From NCBI GenBank assembly GCA_029980465.1, contig JARYIJ010000001.1:3297501-3361500 (forward strand): 64,000 nucleotides of DNA, in the 5' to 3' direction. The position numbers were made by a program, and so were the translations under genes. The first letter of the stretch is position 1; every line of letters begins with the position of its first letter. This DNA is from Pseudolabrys sp. (GTDB lineage: Bacteria > Pseudomonadota > Alphaproteobacteria > Rhizobiales > Xanthobacteraceae). Positions 17,423-25,797 of this stretch are shown here, one piece after another. The notes beneath the pieces are model-generated. The model saw nothing but the letters and a program-made list of their open reading frames with translations. It ran no database searches and was not told where the DNA came from.

Positions 17423-19216
17423 ATGCATCGTTACCGAACCCATACCTGCGGCGCCCTGCGCGAGGCCGATATCGGCAAAGAGGTCCGCCTGTCCGGCTGG
17501 TGCCACCGCATCCGCGACCACGGCGGCGTGCTGTTCATCGACCTGCGCGATCATTACGGCATCACCCAGGTGGTGGCGGATCCAGACAGCCCGGCCTTCC
17601 GCGAGGTCGAGAAATTCCGCGCCGAGTGGGTGGTGCGGATCGATGGCAAGGTGCGCCGCCGCCCCGACGGCACCGACAATCCCGACCTGCCGACCGGCAC
17701 GGTCGAGGTCTATATCGGTGCGGTCGAGGTACTCGGCCCGGCGGCCGAACTGCCGATGCCGGTGTTCGGCGATCAGGAGTATCCGGAAGACATCCGGCTC
17801 AAGTACCGCTTTCTCGACCTGCGCCGCGACCACCTCCACAAAAATATCATGCTGCGCGGACAGGTGATCGACTCGATCCGCCGCCGCATGAAGGAGTCCG
17901 GCTTCTTCGAATTCCAGACGCCGATCCTCACGGCGTCGTCGCCGGAGGGGGCGCGCGACTATCTGGTGCCGTCGCGCATCCACCCCGGCAAGTTCTACGC
18001 GCTGCCGCAGGCGCCGCAGCAGTTCAAGCAGCTCATCATGGTGGCGGGCTTCGACCGCTACTTCCAGATCGCGCCGTGCTTCCGCGACGAGGACGCGCGC
18101 GCCGACCGTTCGCCGGGCGAGTTCTACCAGCTCGATCTCGAGATGAGCTTCGTCACGCAGCAGGACGTGTTCGACGCCGTCGAGCCGGTGATCCGCGGCG
18201 TATTCGAGGAGTTCGGCAACGGCAAGCCGGTGACGCCGAAGTTTCCGCTGATCCCGTTCGCCGAGGCGATGTCGAAATACGGCACCGACAAGCCGGACCT
18301 GCGCAATCCGATCGTGATGCAGGACGTCAGCGAGGCGTTCCGTGGATCGGGCTTCAAGATCTTCGCCAACATGCTCAACACGGCGGGCAACGCGGTGTGG
18401 GCCATCCCGGCGAAGGGCGGCGGCAATCGCGCCTTCTGCGACCGCATGAACGCGTGGGCGCAGGGCGAGGGCCAGCCAGGTCTCGGCTACATCTTCTGGC
18501 GCGAGGGCGAGGAGGGCGGCGCCGGTCCGCTTGCCAAGAATATCGGGCCGGAGCGCACCAGGCAGATTGCCGACCAGCTCGGTCTCGGCGTCGGCGATGC
18601 CTGCTTCTTCGTCGCCGGCAAGCCGTCGACCTTCGTGAAGTTTGCCGGCGCGGCGCGCACCAAAGTCGGCGAGGAATTGAACCTCGTCGCCAAGGACCGG
18701 TTCGAGCTGTGCTGGATCGTCGACTTCCCGATGTACGAGTGGCACGAGGAAGACAAGAAGATCGACTTCTCGCACAACCCGTTCTCGATGCCGAACCTGC
18801 CGGCCGATGAATTTCTGTCGCTCGACCCGAACGACCAGGACAAGATCCTGTCGATCAAGGCGATCCAGTACGACATCGTCTGCAACGGCGTCGAGCTGTC
18901 GTCCGGCGCGATCCGAAACCATCGTCCGGACGTGATGAAGAAGGCCTTCGGCATCGCCGGCTACAGCGAGGACGTGCTCAAGGAGAAGTTCGGCGGCATG
19001 CTCAACGCGCTGTCGTATGGCGCGCCGCCGCACGGCGGCATCGCGCCCGGCATCGACCGCATCGTCATGCTGCTGGCCGGCGAGGAGAACTTGCGGGAGG
19101 TCGTGCTGTTCCCGATGAACCAGAAGGCGGAGGACCTGATGATGGGGGCGCCGTCCGAGGTCACGCCGAAGCAGCTCAAGGAACTGAACATCCGGATCGA
19201 TCTGCCGAAGAAATAA
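17423..19216 (+). CDS. aspS: Aspartate--tRNA(Asp/Asn) ligase
   Basis: This 597-residue class II aminoacyl-tRNA synthetase has the N-terminal OB-fold anticodon-binding domain (about 1-105), the catalytic domain and the bacterial GAD insertion (about 290-430). Motif 2 is visible as [25 protein letters not shown] and motif 3 as [16 protein letters not shown]. In most alphaproteobacteria this enzyme also charges tRNA(Asn) for later amidation, so a non-discriminating role is likely but not proven here. The ATG at 17423 gives the standard start [12 protein letters not shown]; there is no strong ribosome site. Confidence 0.97.
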   Translation: MHRYRTHTCGALREADIGKEVRLSGWCHRIRDHGGVLFIDLRDHYGITQVVADPDSPAFREVEKFRAEWVVRIDGKVRRRPDGTDNPDLPTGTVEVYIGAVEVLGPAAELPMPVFGDQEYPEDIRLKYRFLDLRRDHLHKNIMLRGQVIDSIRRRMKESGFFEFQTPILTASSPEGARDYLVPSRIHPGKFYALPQAPQQFKQLIMVAGFDRYFQIAPCFRDEDARADRSPGEFYQLDLEMSFVTQQDVFDAVEPVIRGVFEEFGNGKPVTPKFPLIPFAEAMSKYGTDKPDLRNPIVMQDVSEAFRGSGFKIFANMLNTAGNAVWAIPAKGGGNRAFCDRMNAWAQGEGQPGLGYIFWREGEEGGAGPLAKNIGPERTRQIADQLGLGVGDACFFVAGKPSTFVKFAGAARTKVGEELNLVAKDRFELCWIVDFPMYEWHEEDKKIDFSHNPFSMPNLPADEFLSLDPNDQDKILSIKAIQYDIVCNGVELSSGAIRNHRPDVMKKAFGIAGYSEDVLKEKFGGMLNALSYGAPPHGGIAPGIDRIVMLLAGEENLREVVLFPMNQKAEDLMMGAPSEVTPKQLKELNIRIDLPKK

Positions 19217-19291
19217 GGACCGTTTGAAGCCTCCCCGTGGCGTCATGCTGCGGTGCATCTTGTCTTTCGGCCCTGAAGGCCTTATTTAACC

Positions 19292-19426
19292 GGCCAACAT
19301 CAAGAGTTGGGCATCGCCCGACGCCAACCTGCTTCCCGAGCAAGGTGGCGCTCCCCGAAAGGGAGGATGTGGCCGAACCGGCAACGAAACGGGTCAGTCC
19401 ACATCGTCGGCGTGCTCGCGATGAGG
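19292..19426 (+). ncRNA. SAM-I/IV-type riboswitch in the metA leader
   Basis: The aptamer spans 19292-19374. P1 pairs 19292-19301 with 19366-19374 with one bulged A. The conserved word ATCAAGAG follows P1, then hairpin P2 (19306-19312/19316-19322), then P3 with the SAM-core words CAACC and GGTG (about 19324-19348), then P4, a 5-bp hairpin with a CGAAA loop (19351-19365). This is the arrangement of SAM-I and SAM-I/IV-variant aptamers. Downstream, CCACATCG (19399-19406) can pair either with GATGTGG of P1 (19366-19372) or with CGATGAGG (19419-19426), which carries the metA ribosome site, so ligand-stabilised P1 would expose the sequestering strand and stop translation. Family assignment is from memory of consensus features. 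Confidence 0.75.
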
Positions 19427-19438
19427 ATTGACAAGACC

Positions 19439-20395
19439 ATGCCGATCAAGATCCCGGACAATCTGCCCGCCCGATCCGTGCTCGAGGGCGAGGGCGTCAG
19501 CGTCATGCTCGAGACCGACGCGGTGCGTCAGGACATCCGTCCGATGCGGATCGGCCTGCTCAACCTGATGCCGAACAAGACCAGGACCGAGACGCAGTTC
19601 GCGCGGCTGCTCGGCGCATCGCCGCTTCAGGTCGAGCTGACGCTCGTCAAGATCACCAATCACGTGCCGCGCAATACGCCGAGCGATCACATCATCTCGT
19701 TCTACCGGGACTGGGAAGACGTTCGTGACCAGAAGTTCGACGGCTTCATCGTCACCGGCGCGCCGGTCGAGACGCTGCCGTTCGAGGAGGTGACGTACTG
19801 GGACGAGCTGCGCCGCATCTTCGACTGGACGCAGACCAACGTGCACGGCTGCATGAACATCTGCTGGGGCGCGCAGGCGGCGGTGCATCACTTCCACGGC
19901 ATGCCCAAATACGAGCTGCCGCAGAAATTGTTCGGCGTGTATCGGCACCGCAACCTGGCGCCGGCGTCGCCTTACCTGCGCGGCTTTTCCGACGACTTCG
20001 CCATTCCGGTATCGCGCTGGACCGAAGTGCGCAGCGACGACATTCCGCGCTCAAGCGGCATGGCGGTGCTGATGGACTCGGAGGAGGCCGGGCTGTGCCT
20101 GCTCGACGATCCGGCCCACCGCTCGCTGCATATGTTCAATCACATCGAATATGACAGCGGCTCGCTGAACGACGAGTACACGCGAGATCGCGCGGCCAAG
20201 GTGTCGGACGCGCTGCCGAAGAATTATTTCCCCGGCGACAATCCGCAGGCGCAGCCGCGCAACAGCTGGCGCAGCCACGCGCATCTGCTGTTTGGCAACT
20301 GGATCAACGAGATCTACCAGGCGACGCCGTTCGATATCCGCGATATCGGCCTGGTTCTCGACAGCCGGGCGCCGCGGGCGGTCGCGGCGGAGTAG
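19439..20395 (+). CDS. metA: Homoserine O-acyltransferase, MetA family (probably acetyl-CoA-using)
   Basis: This 318-residue enzyme activates homoserine for methionine synthesis. The start [11 protein letters not shown] is the canonical family N-terminus; longer in-frame starts would lie inside the riboswitch. The catalytic cysteine is Cys142 in [16 protein letters not shown]. At position 111, where Escherichia coli MetA has Gly and uses succinyl-CoA, this protein has Glu ([12 protein letters not shown]), the residue associated with acetyl-CoA use. A SAM riboswitch-like leader precedes it, consistent with feedback by the pathway end product. The ribosome site GAGG is about 12 bases before the ATG. 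It is convergent with the pirin gene. Confidence 0.95.
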   Translation: MPIKIPDNLPARSVLEGEGVSVMLETDAVRQDIRPMRIGLLNLMPNKTRTETQFARLLGASPLQVELTLVKITNHVPRNTPSDHIISFYRDWEDVRDQKFDGFIVTGAPVETLPFEEVTYWDELRRIFDWTQTNVHGCMNICWGAQAAVHHFHGMPKYELPQKLFGVYRHRNLAPASPYLRGFSDDFAIPVSRWTEVRSDDIPRSSGMAVLMDSEEAGLCLLDDPAHRSLHMFNHIEYDSGSLNDEYTRDRAAKVSDALPKNYFPGDNPQAQPRNSWRSHAHLLFGNWINEIYQATPFDIRDIGLVLDSRAPRAVAAE

Positions 20396-20400
20396 GCGCC

Positions 20401-21324
20401 TTACTTTTCGGGCAGCGGAATGAACTCGATCTCGTCGCCGGGCACTTTCTGGAAGTGCCCGGCTTTCCAGTTCGCCTTGGCCTCCTCGATGCGGTCCTTC
20501 CGCGACGACACGAAATTCCACCAGATGTGACGCGGCCCGTCCATCGGCGCGCCGCCGGCGATGACGAAATGGCTGTCGCGCGCCGCGCCGATCGTCACCG
20601 TATCGCCGGGCTTGAACACCAGCAGTTGACCCGCGGCGAATGTGTCGCCGGCGATGTCGAGCTCGCCGTCGACGATATAGACGGCGCGTTCCTCGTGCGT
20701 GGCGTCGAGCGGCACGGTGCTGCCGGTCTTGAGATGGACGTCGGCAAAGACCGTCTCGTGCACGGTCGGCACCGGCGAGCGCGCGCCGTAAAGCGAGCCG
20801 ACGACGACGCGGACGGTCTTGCCGTTCTCGGCGATCACCGGAAATTCGCCGGCGTCGTGGTGCGAGAAGCCGGGGTCCATTTCTTCCCTGTCTGCGGGCA
20901 GGGCGACCCACATCTGCAGGCCGTGGATCGGGCCGCCGGCGGCGCGGCGTTCGCTCGCCGTGCGCTCGGAATGGACGATGCCGCGCCCCGCCGTCATCCA
21001 GTTGATCTCGCCGGGCCGGATGGCGACCGCGGTGCCGAGGCTGTCGCGGTGCATGATCTCGCCATCGAACAGATAGCTGACGGTCGCCAGCCCGATGTGC
21101 GGATGGGGCCGGACGTCGAGCCCGGCGCCGGCGCGGAACACCATCGGCCCGAAATGGTCGAAAAAGATGAAGGGGCCGACCATGCGGGTGCGTGCCGAAG
21201 GCAGCGCCCGGCGCACGGTGAAGCCGTCGCCGAGGTCGGCGGTGCGGGGCACAATGAGCTGCGCGATGGCGTCACAAGCGTGGCGGTCTCCGGCGGCAGG
21301 GTCTTGGCCTGGAAAGAAGCTCAT
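20401..21324 (-). CDS. Pirin family protein
   Basis: This 307-residue bicupin of the pirin family has an N-terminal metal-binding cupin with the characteristic [22 protein letters not shown] block and GRGIVHSE, and a C-terminal pirin domain ending [26 protein letters not shown]. Bacterial pirins are iron-binding proteins, some with quercetin dioxygenase activity and others affecting pyruvate metabolism; the role here is unknown. The stop lies 5 bases after the convergent metA stop. The upstream side faces the EAL gene across a 219-base region with two CtrA-like boxes. Confidence 0.93.
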   Translation of the reverse strand: MSFFPGQDPAAGDRHACDAIAQLIVPRTADLGDGFTVRRALPSARTRMVGPFIFFDHFGPMVFRAGAGLDVRPHPHIGLATVSYLFDGEIMHRDSLGTAVAIRPGEINWMTAGRGIVHSERTASERRAAGGPIHGLQMWVALPADREEMDPGFSHHDAGEFPVIAENGKTVRVVVGSLYGARSPVPTVHETVFADVHLKTGSTVPLDATHEERAVYIVDGELDIAGDTFAAGQLLVFKPGDTVTIGAARDSHFVIAGGAPMDGPRHIWWNFVSSRKDRIEEAKANWKAGHFQKVPGDEIEFIPLPEK

Positions 21325-21429
21325 CGAGGGCTCCGAAACGTCTGAGATCGGTCGAGCTTAAACCCCGGAGCGGCTCCGCAACACCCGTCAATGCCCTGCT
21401 TGGCCCCTGTTTATCGAGGTTCCCGAGGC

Positions 21430-21445
21430 CTAACGATCGATTAAC
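21430..21445 (+). promoter_or_regulatory. CtrA-like box, distal, upstream of the EAL gene
   Basis: CTAA-CGATCGA-TTAAC fits the alphaproteobacterial CtrA recognition pattern TTAA-N7-TTAAC with one mismatch in the first half. It lies 99 bases before the EAL start and about 105 bases before the pirin start on the other strand. Confidence 0.5.
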
Positions 21446-21485
21446 GATATCAGCTCGCGGGAGGCTGCTTGCCCCAAGTTTTTTC

Positions 21486-21500
21486 TTAAATCGACCTTAA
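21486..21500 (+). promoter_or_regulatory. CtrA-like box, proximal, upstream of the EAL gene
   Basis: TTAA-ATCGACC-TTAA is an exact match to the CtrA pattern TTAA-N7-TTAA, 43 bases before the EAL gene start, in the right place to overlap a core promoter. Together with the box 41 bases upstream it makes a paired site. Confidence 0.55.
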
Positions 21501-21543
21501 TCGGCCCTGTGGCTCATTACCGGCCAGTACGGCGGAGTAGTGG

Positions 21544-23178
21544 GTGGTGCGGCGGGGCATCTCGCGCAAGAATCTGGTCGCGATCGTGCTCGGCGTCATC
21601 CTCGGCGGCGCGCCGACGCTTGCCTTCGACCACTGGGTCCATCAGCTTGCCGAGCGTGATAACGCCGCACAGGCTGCAATGGCGGCGCAACGCGCCATCG
21701 AGCTCGCTGACGGACGTGTGAGCCAGGTCATCACGGCGCTCGACGATCTCGTCAAGGACGGCGTAACGTCCTGCACGCCCGATCACGTCGAGACGATGCG
21801 CAAGGCGGCGTTTGCTGTTACGCCGATCAAGGGCGTTGGCCTGTTGCGTCCGGACGGCACGCTCGCCTGTCAGCAGCCGACCGCCAAGCCGATCGACCGG
21901 ACGGTGTTGTCCAACGAGCCGTTGCCCGGCGCACCGGGCTATTCGATCGACGTCATTCAGTTCGGAGACAATCCGCATATGGTCCGGCTGAGCCGGAAAA
22001 TCGACGATACGATAAGCATCGCGGCCGTGATGCCGGGCGATATGTTCGTGCCGATGCTTGGGGCCGTCGGCCCGTTCGGCGCACATGCGCGCATGACCAC
22101 GGCCAATGGCGCGGTGCTCGGCGAGAGCGGCGCGATCACGCTGGATTCAAAGCCATCGCGAACGATGTCCGTCGCCAGGCGCTTCTCGCAGAAGTACGGC
22201 TTCCAGGTCATCTCGACGCAGCCGATCATAAATAGCAACTATTCCGATCTCGCCGGCATCAGTCTGTTCGTCAAGATCGCCGTGGCGGTCCTTCTGATCG
22301 TTTTTGCGCTGCTGATGCCACGTCGCAGCCGCAACAATCCGGTTGCCGAGCTCGAACGCGCACTCGATGCCGGAGAATTTGTGCCGTTCTATCAGCCCAT
22401 TGTCGACATCCGCTCCGGTCAGTTGCGCGGCGCCGAAGTGCTGATGCGCTGGCGCAAGGGCGACGATTCGCTGGTACTCCCCGCGTCATTCATCCCGTTG
22501 GCGGAATCGACCGGTCTGATCCTGCCGATGACGCGCGCCTTGATGCGCCAGGTTGTCGCTGAAATGGGCGCGGCGATCGGCTGCCGTCCGGGCCTCAAGG
22601 TGAGCTTCAATTTCGCCGCGCAACTGTTCCGCGACGAGTCCATCGTCAAGGAAGTCCGCAATGCTTTTGCCAACTCGCCGGTCGACCTGTCGCAGGTTGT
22701 CCTCGAGCTGACCGAGCGTGACCCGATCGAGAATCTCACCGAGACGCGCCGCGTCATCGCCGCGTTGCAGGGCATCGGCGTGCGCATCGCGATCGACGAT
22801 GTCGGCACGGGCCACAGCGGCCTGTCCTACATGCTCAAGCTCGGAGTCGACATCATCAAGATCGACAAGATGTTCGTCGACTCGATCGGCACTGACCGCA
22901 ACTCGACGACCATCGTCGAGACTTTGGTCGATCTGGCGCACAACATGCGCATGGACATCGTTGCCGAGGGCGTCGAATCGTTCGATCAGGTCGTGCACCT
23001 GCGCGACCTCGGTATTCGCTCGGCGCAAGGTTACGTGTTTTCGCCGCCGCTGCCCGGCGGCGCCTTTCTCAAGCTCGTTGAGGCGATCGACCCGCTGCCT
23101 GCCGCCGCGATGGAAGGGCGCGTGGCCGGTGCGGCACGCCGCTACATGTCAGCGCGCAGCCGCTTCAACGCGGCCTGA
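21544..23178 (+). CDS. CSS-type periplasmic sensor with EAL c-di-GMP phosphodiesterase domain
   Basis: This 544-residue inner-membrane protein has a first helix at about 10-27, a periplasmic sensor region with two cysteines (Cys77 and Cys109), a second helix at about 242-262 and a cytoplasmic EAL domain at about 272-520. In the related CSS-EAL family the periplasmic cysteines form a redox-sensitive disulfide that controls the enzyme. The motif itself reads EVL instead of EAL, but the catalytic residues are kept: the Glu of GAEVLMRW, Asn in SFNFAAQ, Glu in LELTERD, the Asp pair in IDDVGTGHS, Lys in KIDKMF, Glu in VAEGVES and Gln in AQGYVFSPPL. An active phosphodiesterase is likely. Start is GTG (21544 or 21547). 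Confidence 0.9.
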   Translation: MVRRGISRKNLVAIVLGVILGGAPTLAFDHWVHQLAERDNAAQAAMAAQRAIELADGRVSQVITALDDLVKDGVTSCTPDHVETMRKAAFAVTPIKGVGLLRPDGTLACQQPTAKPIDRTVLSNEPLPGAPGYSIDVIQFGDNPHMVRLSRKIDDTISIAAVMPGDMFVPMLGAVGPFGAHARMTTANGAVLGESGAITLDSKPSRTMSVARRFSQKYGFQVISTQPIINSNYSDLAGISLFVKIAVAVLLIVFALLMPRRSRNNPVAELERALDAGEFVPFYQPIVDIRSGQLRGAEVLMRWRKGDDSLVLPASFIPLAESTGLILPMTRALMRQVVAEMGAAIGCRPGLKVSFNFAAQLFRDESIVKEVRNAFANSPVDLSQVVLELTERDPIENLTETRRVIAALQGIGVRIAIDDVGTGHSGLSYMLKLGVDIIKIDKMFVDSIGTDRNSTTIVETLVDLAHNMRMDIVAEGVESFDQVVHLRDLGIRSAQGYVFSPPLPGGAFLKLVEAIDPLPAAAMEGRVAGAARRYMSARSRFNAA

Positions 23179-23220
23179 CGACCAGTCAAATACCTGTACC
23201 TGTGATTTGTCGGAGAAAAT

Positions 23221-23242
23221 GGGCGGCCAAATGGGGCCGCCC
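23221..23242 (+). terminator. Hairpin after the EAL gene, possible terminator
   Basis: GGGCGGCC and GGCCGCCC form an 8-bp perfect stem with a 6-base loop, 43 bases after the EAL gene stop. No T tract follows, so termination is uncertain. The remainder of the 370-base gap up to 23549 shows no convincing gene, tRNA or repeat. Confidence 0.4.
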
Positions 23243-23549
23243 AAGTCTGAACGCCACGCGGGAGGAACCTCGACACGCCGGCGCAGATATACGCCGACTC
23301 ACGTGACTAATTTCAACCCTACTTCGGCACCGGCGTCGCGAGTCGTCAATCTCAAATTGAGTCCGGCTGGTCGATTTCCTCGTTAAGTTGCAAAGGTGCG
23401 ACGCGCTTGCGGGCAGGATTGCGTGCGAGGGGAGGGCTGCGGCGGCCGGGCCACAATACCGGGACATACCGATGCGGGCCCTTTTCTTTCCCAAATTGCG
23501 CCTTGGTTTGGCCCGGGACCATTGATGCCTTCCACCGCGGGAAGGTGTC

Positions 23550-24146
23550 ATGGTGCTTTCGTTCCTGATCGCCGTTATCCGGGGACTCGGCGTGCGTCGG
23601 CTACCGGCGCTGGCGGTTGCGGCCAGCGCCGCAACCGCGCTCGCCGTGGTGTGCGCGACGATGCCGGCGCCACGAGTGGCGCGTGGAGTCGACAGCGTTC
23701 CGGTCGCTCACCTTGTTCAGGATGAGCACACGCTGATCGAGGACTCTCTGCGCGAGCAAGCGCAGGCGGATCGCGCCGCCGATGTCGCCGCCAATCAAGC
23801 CTGGGCCCGGGAGCGGTCACTGGCCGAAACCAGGACCATAAGTCGCGTTGCCGCCATCAAGCCCGTGCCTGTGATGCCGGCTGCGGCGAAGCCTGTTCGG
23901 GTGAGCCGTGTGAATGAACCGGCGCCGCAGAGCGAAGCCGTCGGGGAACCGCTGCAATTACAGGCGGAGCTCGCGCCGCCGTCCGTCCCACGCGACCGCC
24001 CGGTGATCGAGCGGGTCAGGTCGGCAATCGCGAGCGTCGAGCGCATTCCGCACTGGATGACGGCCGGCGTCCAGCAAGCCGCCGATTGGGTCACCGATCT
24101 CCCGATCAGAACGGTCGTGCGCCTGCCGGAGCGGCGTTTCCTCTGA
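23550..24146 (+). CDS. Hypothetical membrane-anchored or exported protein
   Basis: This 198-residue frame has a hydrophobic N-terminal segment (about 20-38, ALAVAASAATALAVVCATM) that could be a signal anchor. After it comes an Ala/Glu/Arg-rich probably helical stretch (55-85), a Pro/Val-rich linker (90-150) and a short C-terminal amphipathic part (IERVRSAIASVERIPHWM and onwards). No family is recognised. A GGGAAGG-like ribosome site precedes the ATG. It stands alone, 59 bases before msrB. Confidence 0.6.
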   Translation: MVLSFLIAVIRGLGVRRLPALAVAASAATALAVVCATMPAPRVARGVDSVPVAHLVQDEHTLIEDSLREQAQADRAADVAANQAWARERSLAETRTISRVAAIKPVPVMPAAAKPVRVSRVNEPAPQSEAVGEPLQLQAELAPPSVPRDRPVIERVRSAIASVERIPHWMTAGVQQAADWVTDLPIRTVVRLPERRFL

Positions 24147-24205
24147 GCCCTCCGGCTTGACCGGTCCGCTGGTGCCGCCCATCTTTGGGGCAGGAGAATG
24201 CCACC

Positions 24206-24619
24206 ATGACCATGACCGAGACCAAGCAGTATCCTGTCACGCACACCGAGGCGGAGTGGCGCAAGCTGCTGACGCCGGAGCAGTACGCCATCATGCGTGA
24301 ACATGGCACCGAGCGGCCGGGAAGCTGCGCGCTCAATTACGAGAAACGCGCCGGCACGTTCGAATGCGCCGGCTGCGGCCAACCGCTGTTCCGGTCGCAC
24401 CGCAAGTTTGAGAGCGGCACCGGCTGGCCAAGCTTCAACGACCCAGAGTCGGGGTCGGTCGAAACCTCGGACGACGGCAGTCATGGGATGCATCGCACCG
24501 AAGTGCATTGTAGCCGGTGCGGCAGCCACCTCGGGCATGTCTTTCCGGATGGACCGCCGCCGACCGGCCTGCGCTACTGCATCAATGGTGTGGCGATGAA
24601 TTTCAAGCCAGCACGTTAG
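24206..24619 (+). CDS. msrB: Peptide-methionine (R)-S-oxide reductase
   Basis: This 137-residue enzyme repairs the R form of methionine sulfoxide using thioredoxin. Two structural zinc CxxC pairs are visible (CAGCGQ near 54 and CSRCGSHLGHVF near 103), and the catalytic Cys lies in RYCINGVAMNF near the C-terminus. The GTGWPSF motif is present. ATG 24206 is chosen because AGGAG lies 9 bases upstream; a longer frame starts 21 bases earlier. There is no signal peptide, so it is cytoplasmic. Confidence 0.97.
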   Translation: MTMTETKQYPVTHTEAEWRKLLTPEQYAIMREHGTERPGSCALNYEKRAGTFECAGCGQPLFRSHRKFESGTGWPSFNDPESGSVETSDDGSHGMHRTEVHCSRCGSHLGHVFPDGPPPTGLRYCINGVAMNFKPAR

Positions 24620-24630
24620 GCCGGCGGCGC

Positions 24631-24822
24631 TCAGGCTGCGGCGAAACGAACCGTCGTCTCAAAAATGTAACCGCAGGCCTCACAGCGCCACAGATGCCGT
24701 GCGCGGCGGTCATCGACGTATTCGGACCATTCCGGAATAAACAGTTGCTCGCCGCACTGCGCGCATTCGATGACGGGACGCGACTGCAGATAATCCGGGC
24801 GGCTGCGTGTTCGTAACTCCAT
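24631..24822 (-). CDS. Small zinc-ribbon protein of unknown function
   Basis: This 63-residue protein has a basic N-terminus and two CxxC knuckles (CAQCGE and CEACGY, about 24 residues apart), forming a probable zinc ribbon with the aromatic spacer FIPEWSEYVDD. Start ATG 24822 gives MELRTRSRPDYL. It is convergent with msrB, 12 bases apart. Similar tiny proteins are common in Bradyrhizobium-like genomes but have no assigned function. Confidence 0.7.
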   Translation of the reverse strand: MELRTRSRPDYLQSRPVIECAQCGEQLFIPEWSEYVDDRRARHLWRCEACGYIFETTVRFAAA

Positions 24823-25137
24823 GGGCGTTCTCCAACACAGCGATACAGCGGCCATCCCCCTTGACACAGCGCCAGCTTACCGTCCGGTCCGTCTCGATGA
24901 AGCAGCGACGTTGACGTAACCCGCGGGTATTTCCGTGAAATCTTTGCGACAAATTGGCCGCAATATTTCGCTGTGGCGATGACGACGATTGATCAGGCCA
25001 CGATCACTCCGCTAAGTTCAGGCAATGACTGACGATTGTCATCCTGCTCGAATGGTGCGCTGCGTCATGCCGAGCGTGCGTGAATTACTCGGTCAGACGC
25101 CGCAGGTTGGACCGATCTCGCGATACGTCTGATCGCG
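24823..25137. other. 315-base intergenic stretch without a recognised gene
   Basis: No convincing coding frame, tRNA or family repeat is seen here. A small dyad (ATGAC-N8-GTCAT) lies near 25024-25041. The segment separates the divergently transcribed zinc-ribbon and NUDIX genes and therefore probably holds both promoters. Confidence 0.5.
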
Positions 25138-25629
25138 ATGACCAAGACAAGCGCCGGTCTGCTGCTCTGGAGATATAAGACAAGCGACGTGCAAGTCCTG
25201 CTCGTTCACCCCGGCGGCCCGTTCTGGGCTGGGAAGGACAACGGCGCCTGGTCGATCCCCAAAGGCGAGTACGACGCCGGTGAGGATCCGCTCACAGCGG
25301 CGCAGCGCGAGTTTGGCGAAGAACTGGGCGCTCAAGCCCCTCAACACGCGACGCCGCTTGGCGAGATCAAGCAGAAGGGCGGCAAGGTCGTGACAGGTTT
25401 TGCGGCGCAGGGCGACTTTGACGTCTCGGCGTTACGGTCGAACAGCTTCGAAATGGAGTGGCCGCCGCACAGCGGCAGGCGTCAGGCCTTTCCGGAAGTC
25501 GACCGCGCGCAATGGTTCGGGCTTGCCGAGGCGCGGAACAAGATCAATTCCGCGCAATGCGCTCTTCTCGACCGACTCGATGCTCTGATTACTTCTTCTC
25601 GACCGAAACGCCGTTCGGACCGATGTTGA
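25138..25629 (+). CDS. NUDIX hydrolase
   Basis: This 163-residue protein has a Nudix box in its first half (GEYDAGEDPLTAAQREFGEELGA, matching G-x5-E-x7-RE-x2-EE-x-G). It starts KTSAGLLLWRYK and contains WSIPKGE, which resembles small NUDIX enzymes that hydrolyse diadenosine polyphosphates or other nucleoside diphosphate derivatives. The substrate cannot be inferred. The last 41 bases overlap the convergent small membrane protein gene. Confidence 0.9.
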   Translation: MTKTSAGLLLWRYKTSDVQVLLVHPGGPFWAGKDNGAWSIPKGEYDAGEDPLTAAQREFGEELGAQAPQHATPLGEIKQKGGKVVTGFAAQGDFDVSALRSNSFEMEWPPHSGRRQAFPEVDRAQWFGLAEARNKINSAQCALLDRLDALITSSRPKRRSDRC

Positions 25630-25741
25630 GCTGAACGCCCTTCGGCTCCCGGTGATCCTGATAGCTCTGGTAGGCAATGATCGCGACGACGGCGCACAGC
25701 GCGCCGGCGATCAAAAACAGGATGTTGCGGCCGCTCACCAT
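25589..25741 (-). CDS. Single-helix small membrane protein
   Basis: This 50-residue frame (MVSGRNILFLIAG start) has one strong membrane helix at residues 7-25 and a polar tail ending GPNGVSVEKK. The ATG at 25741 has a G-rich ribosome site (ACGGGGG) at good spacing. A longer reading of 69 residues would start at 25798, where its ATG overlaps the TGA of the upstream dehydrogenase gene (TGATG), so translational coupling is possible. It is too short for confident family assignment. The 3' end overlaps the convergent NUDIX gene. Confidence 0.65.
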   Translation of the reverse strand: MVSGRNILFLIAGALCAVVAIIAYQSYQDHREPKGVQLNIGPNGVSVEKK

Positions 25742-25797
25742 CGAAGCCCCCGTTAAATCGCTTGCCGAAATAACGAGACCGAAGCTGGAAAGTTCCA

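Noticed and set aside
17393..19258. Open frame of 621 codons on the minus strand
   Set aside because: Antisense shadow of aspS, with no recognisable domains.
19261..19286. Terminator for aspS (GGCC-CTGAA-GGCC then TTATTT)
   Set aside because: The stem has only four pairs, too weak to call.
19217..19438. SAM-II riboswitch
   Set aside because: The SAM-II consensus words were looked for in the metA leader and not found; the four-stem SAM-I/IV pattern fits much better.
23396..23725. Alternative plus-strand frame overlapping the hypothetical gene at 23550
   Set aside because: Composition is unnatural and it conflicts with the better supported frame that has a hydrophobic N-terminus.
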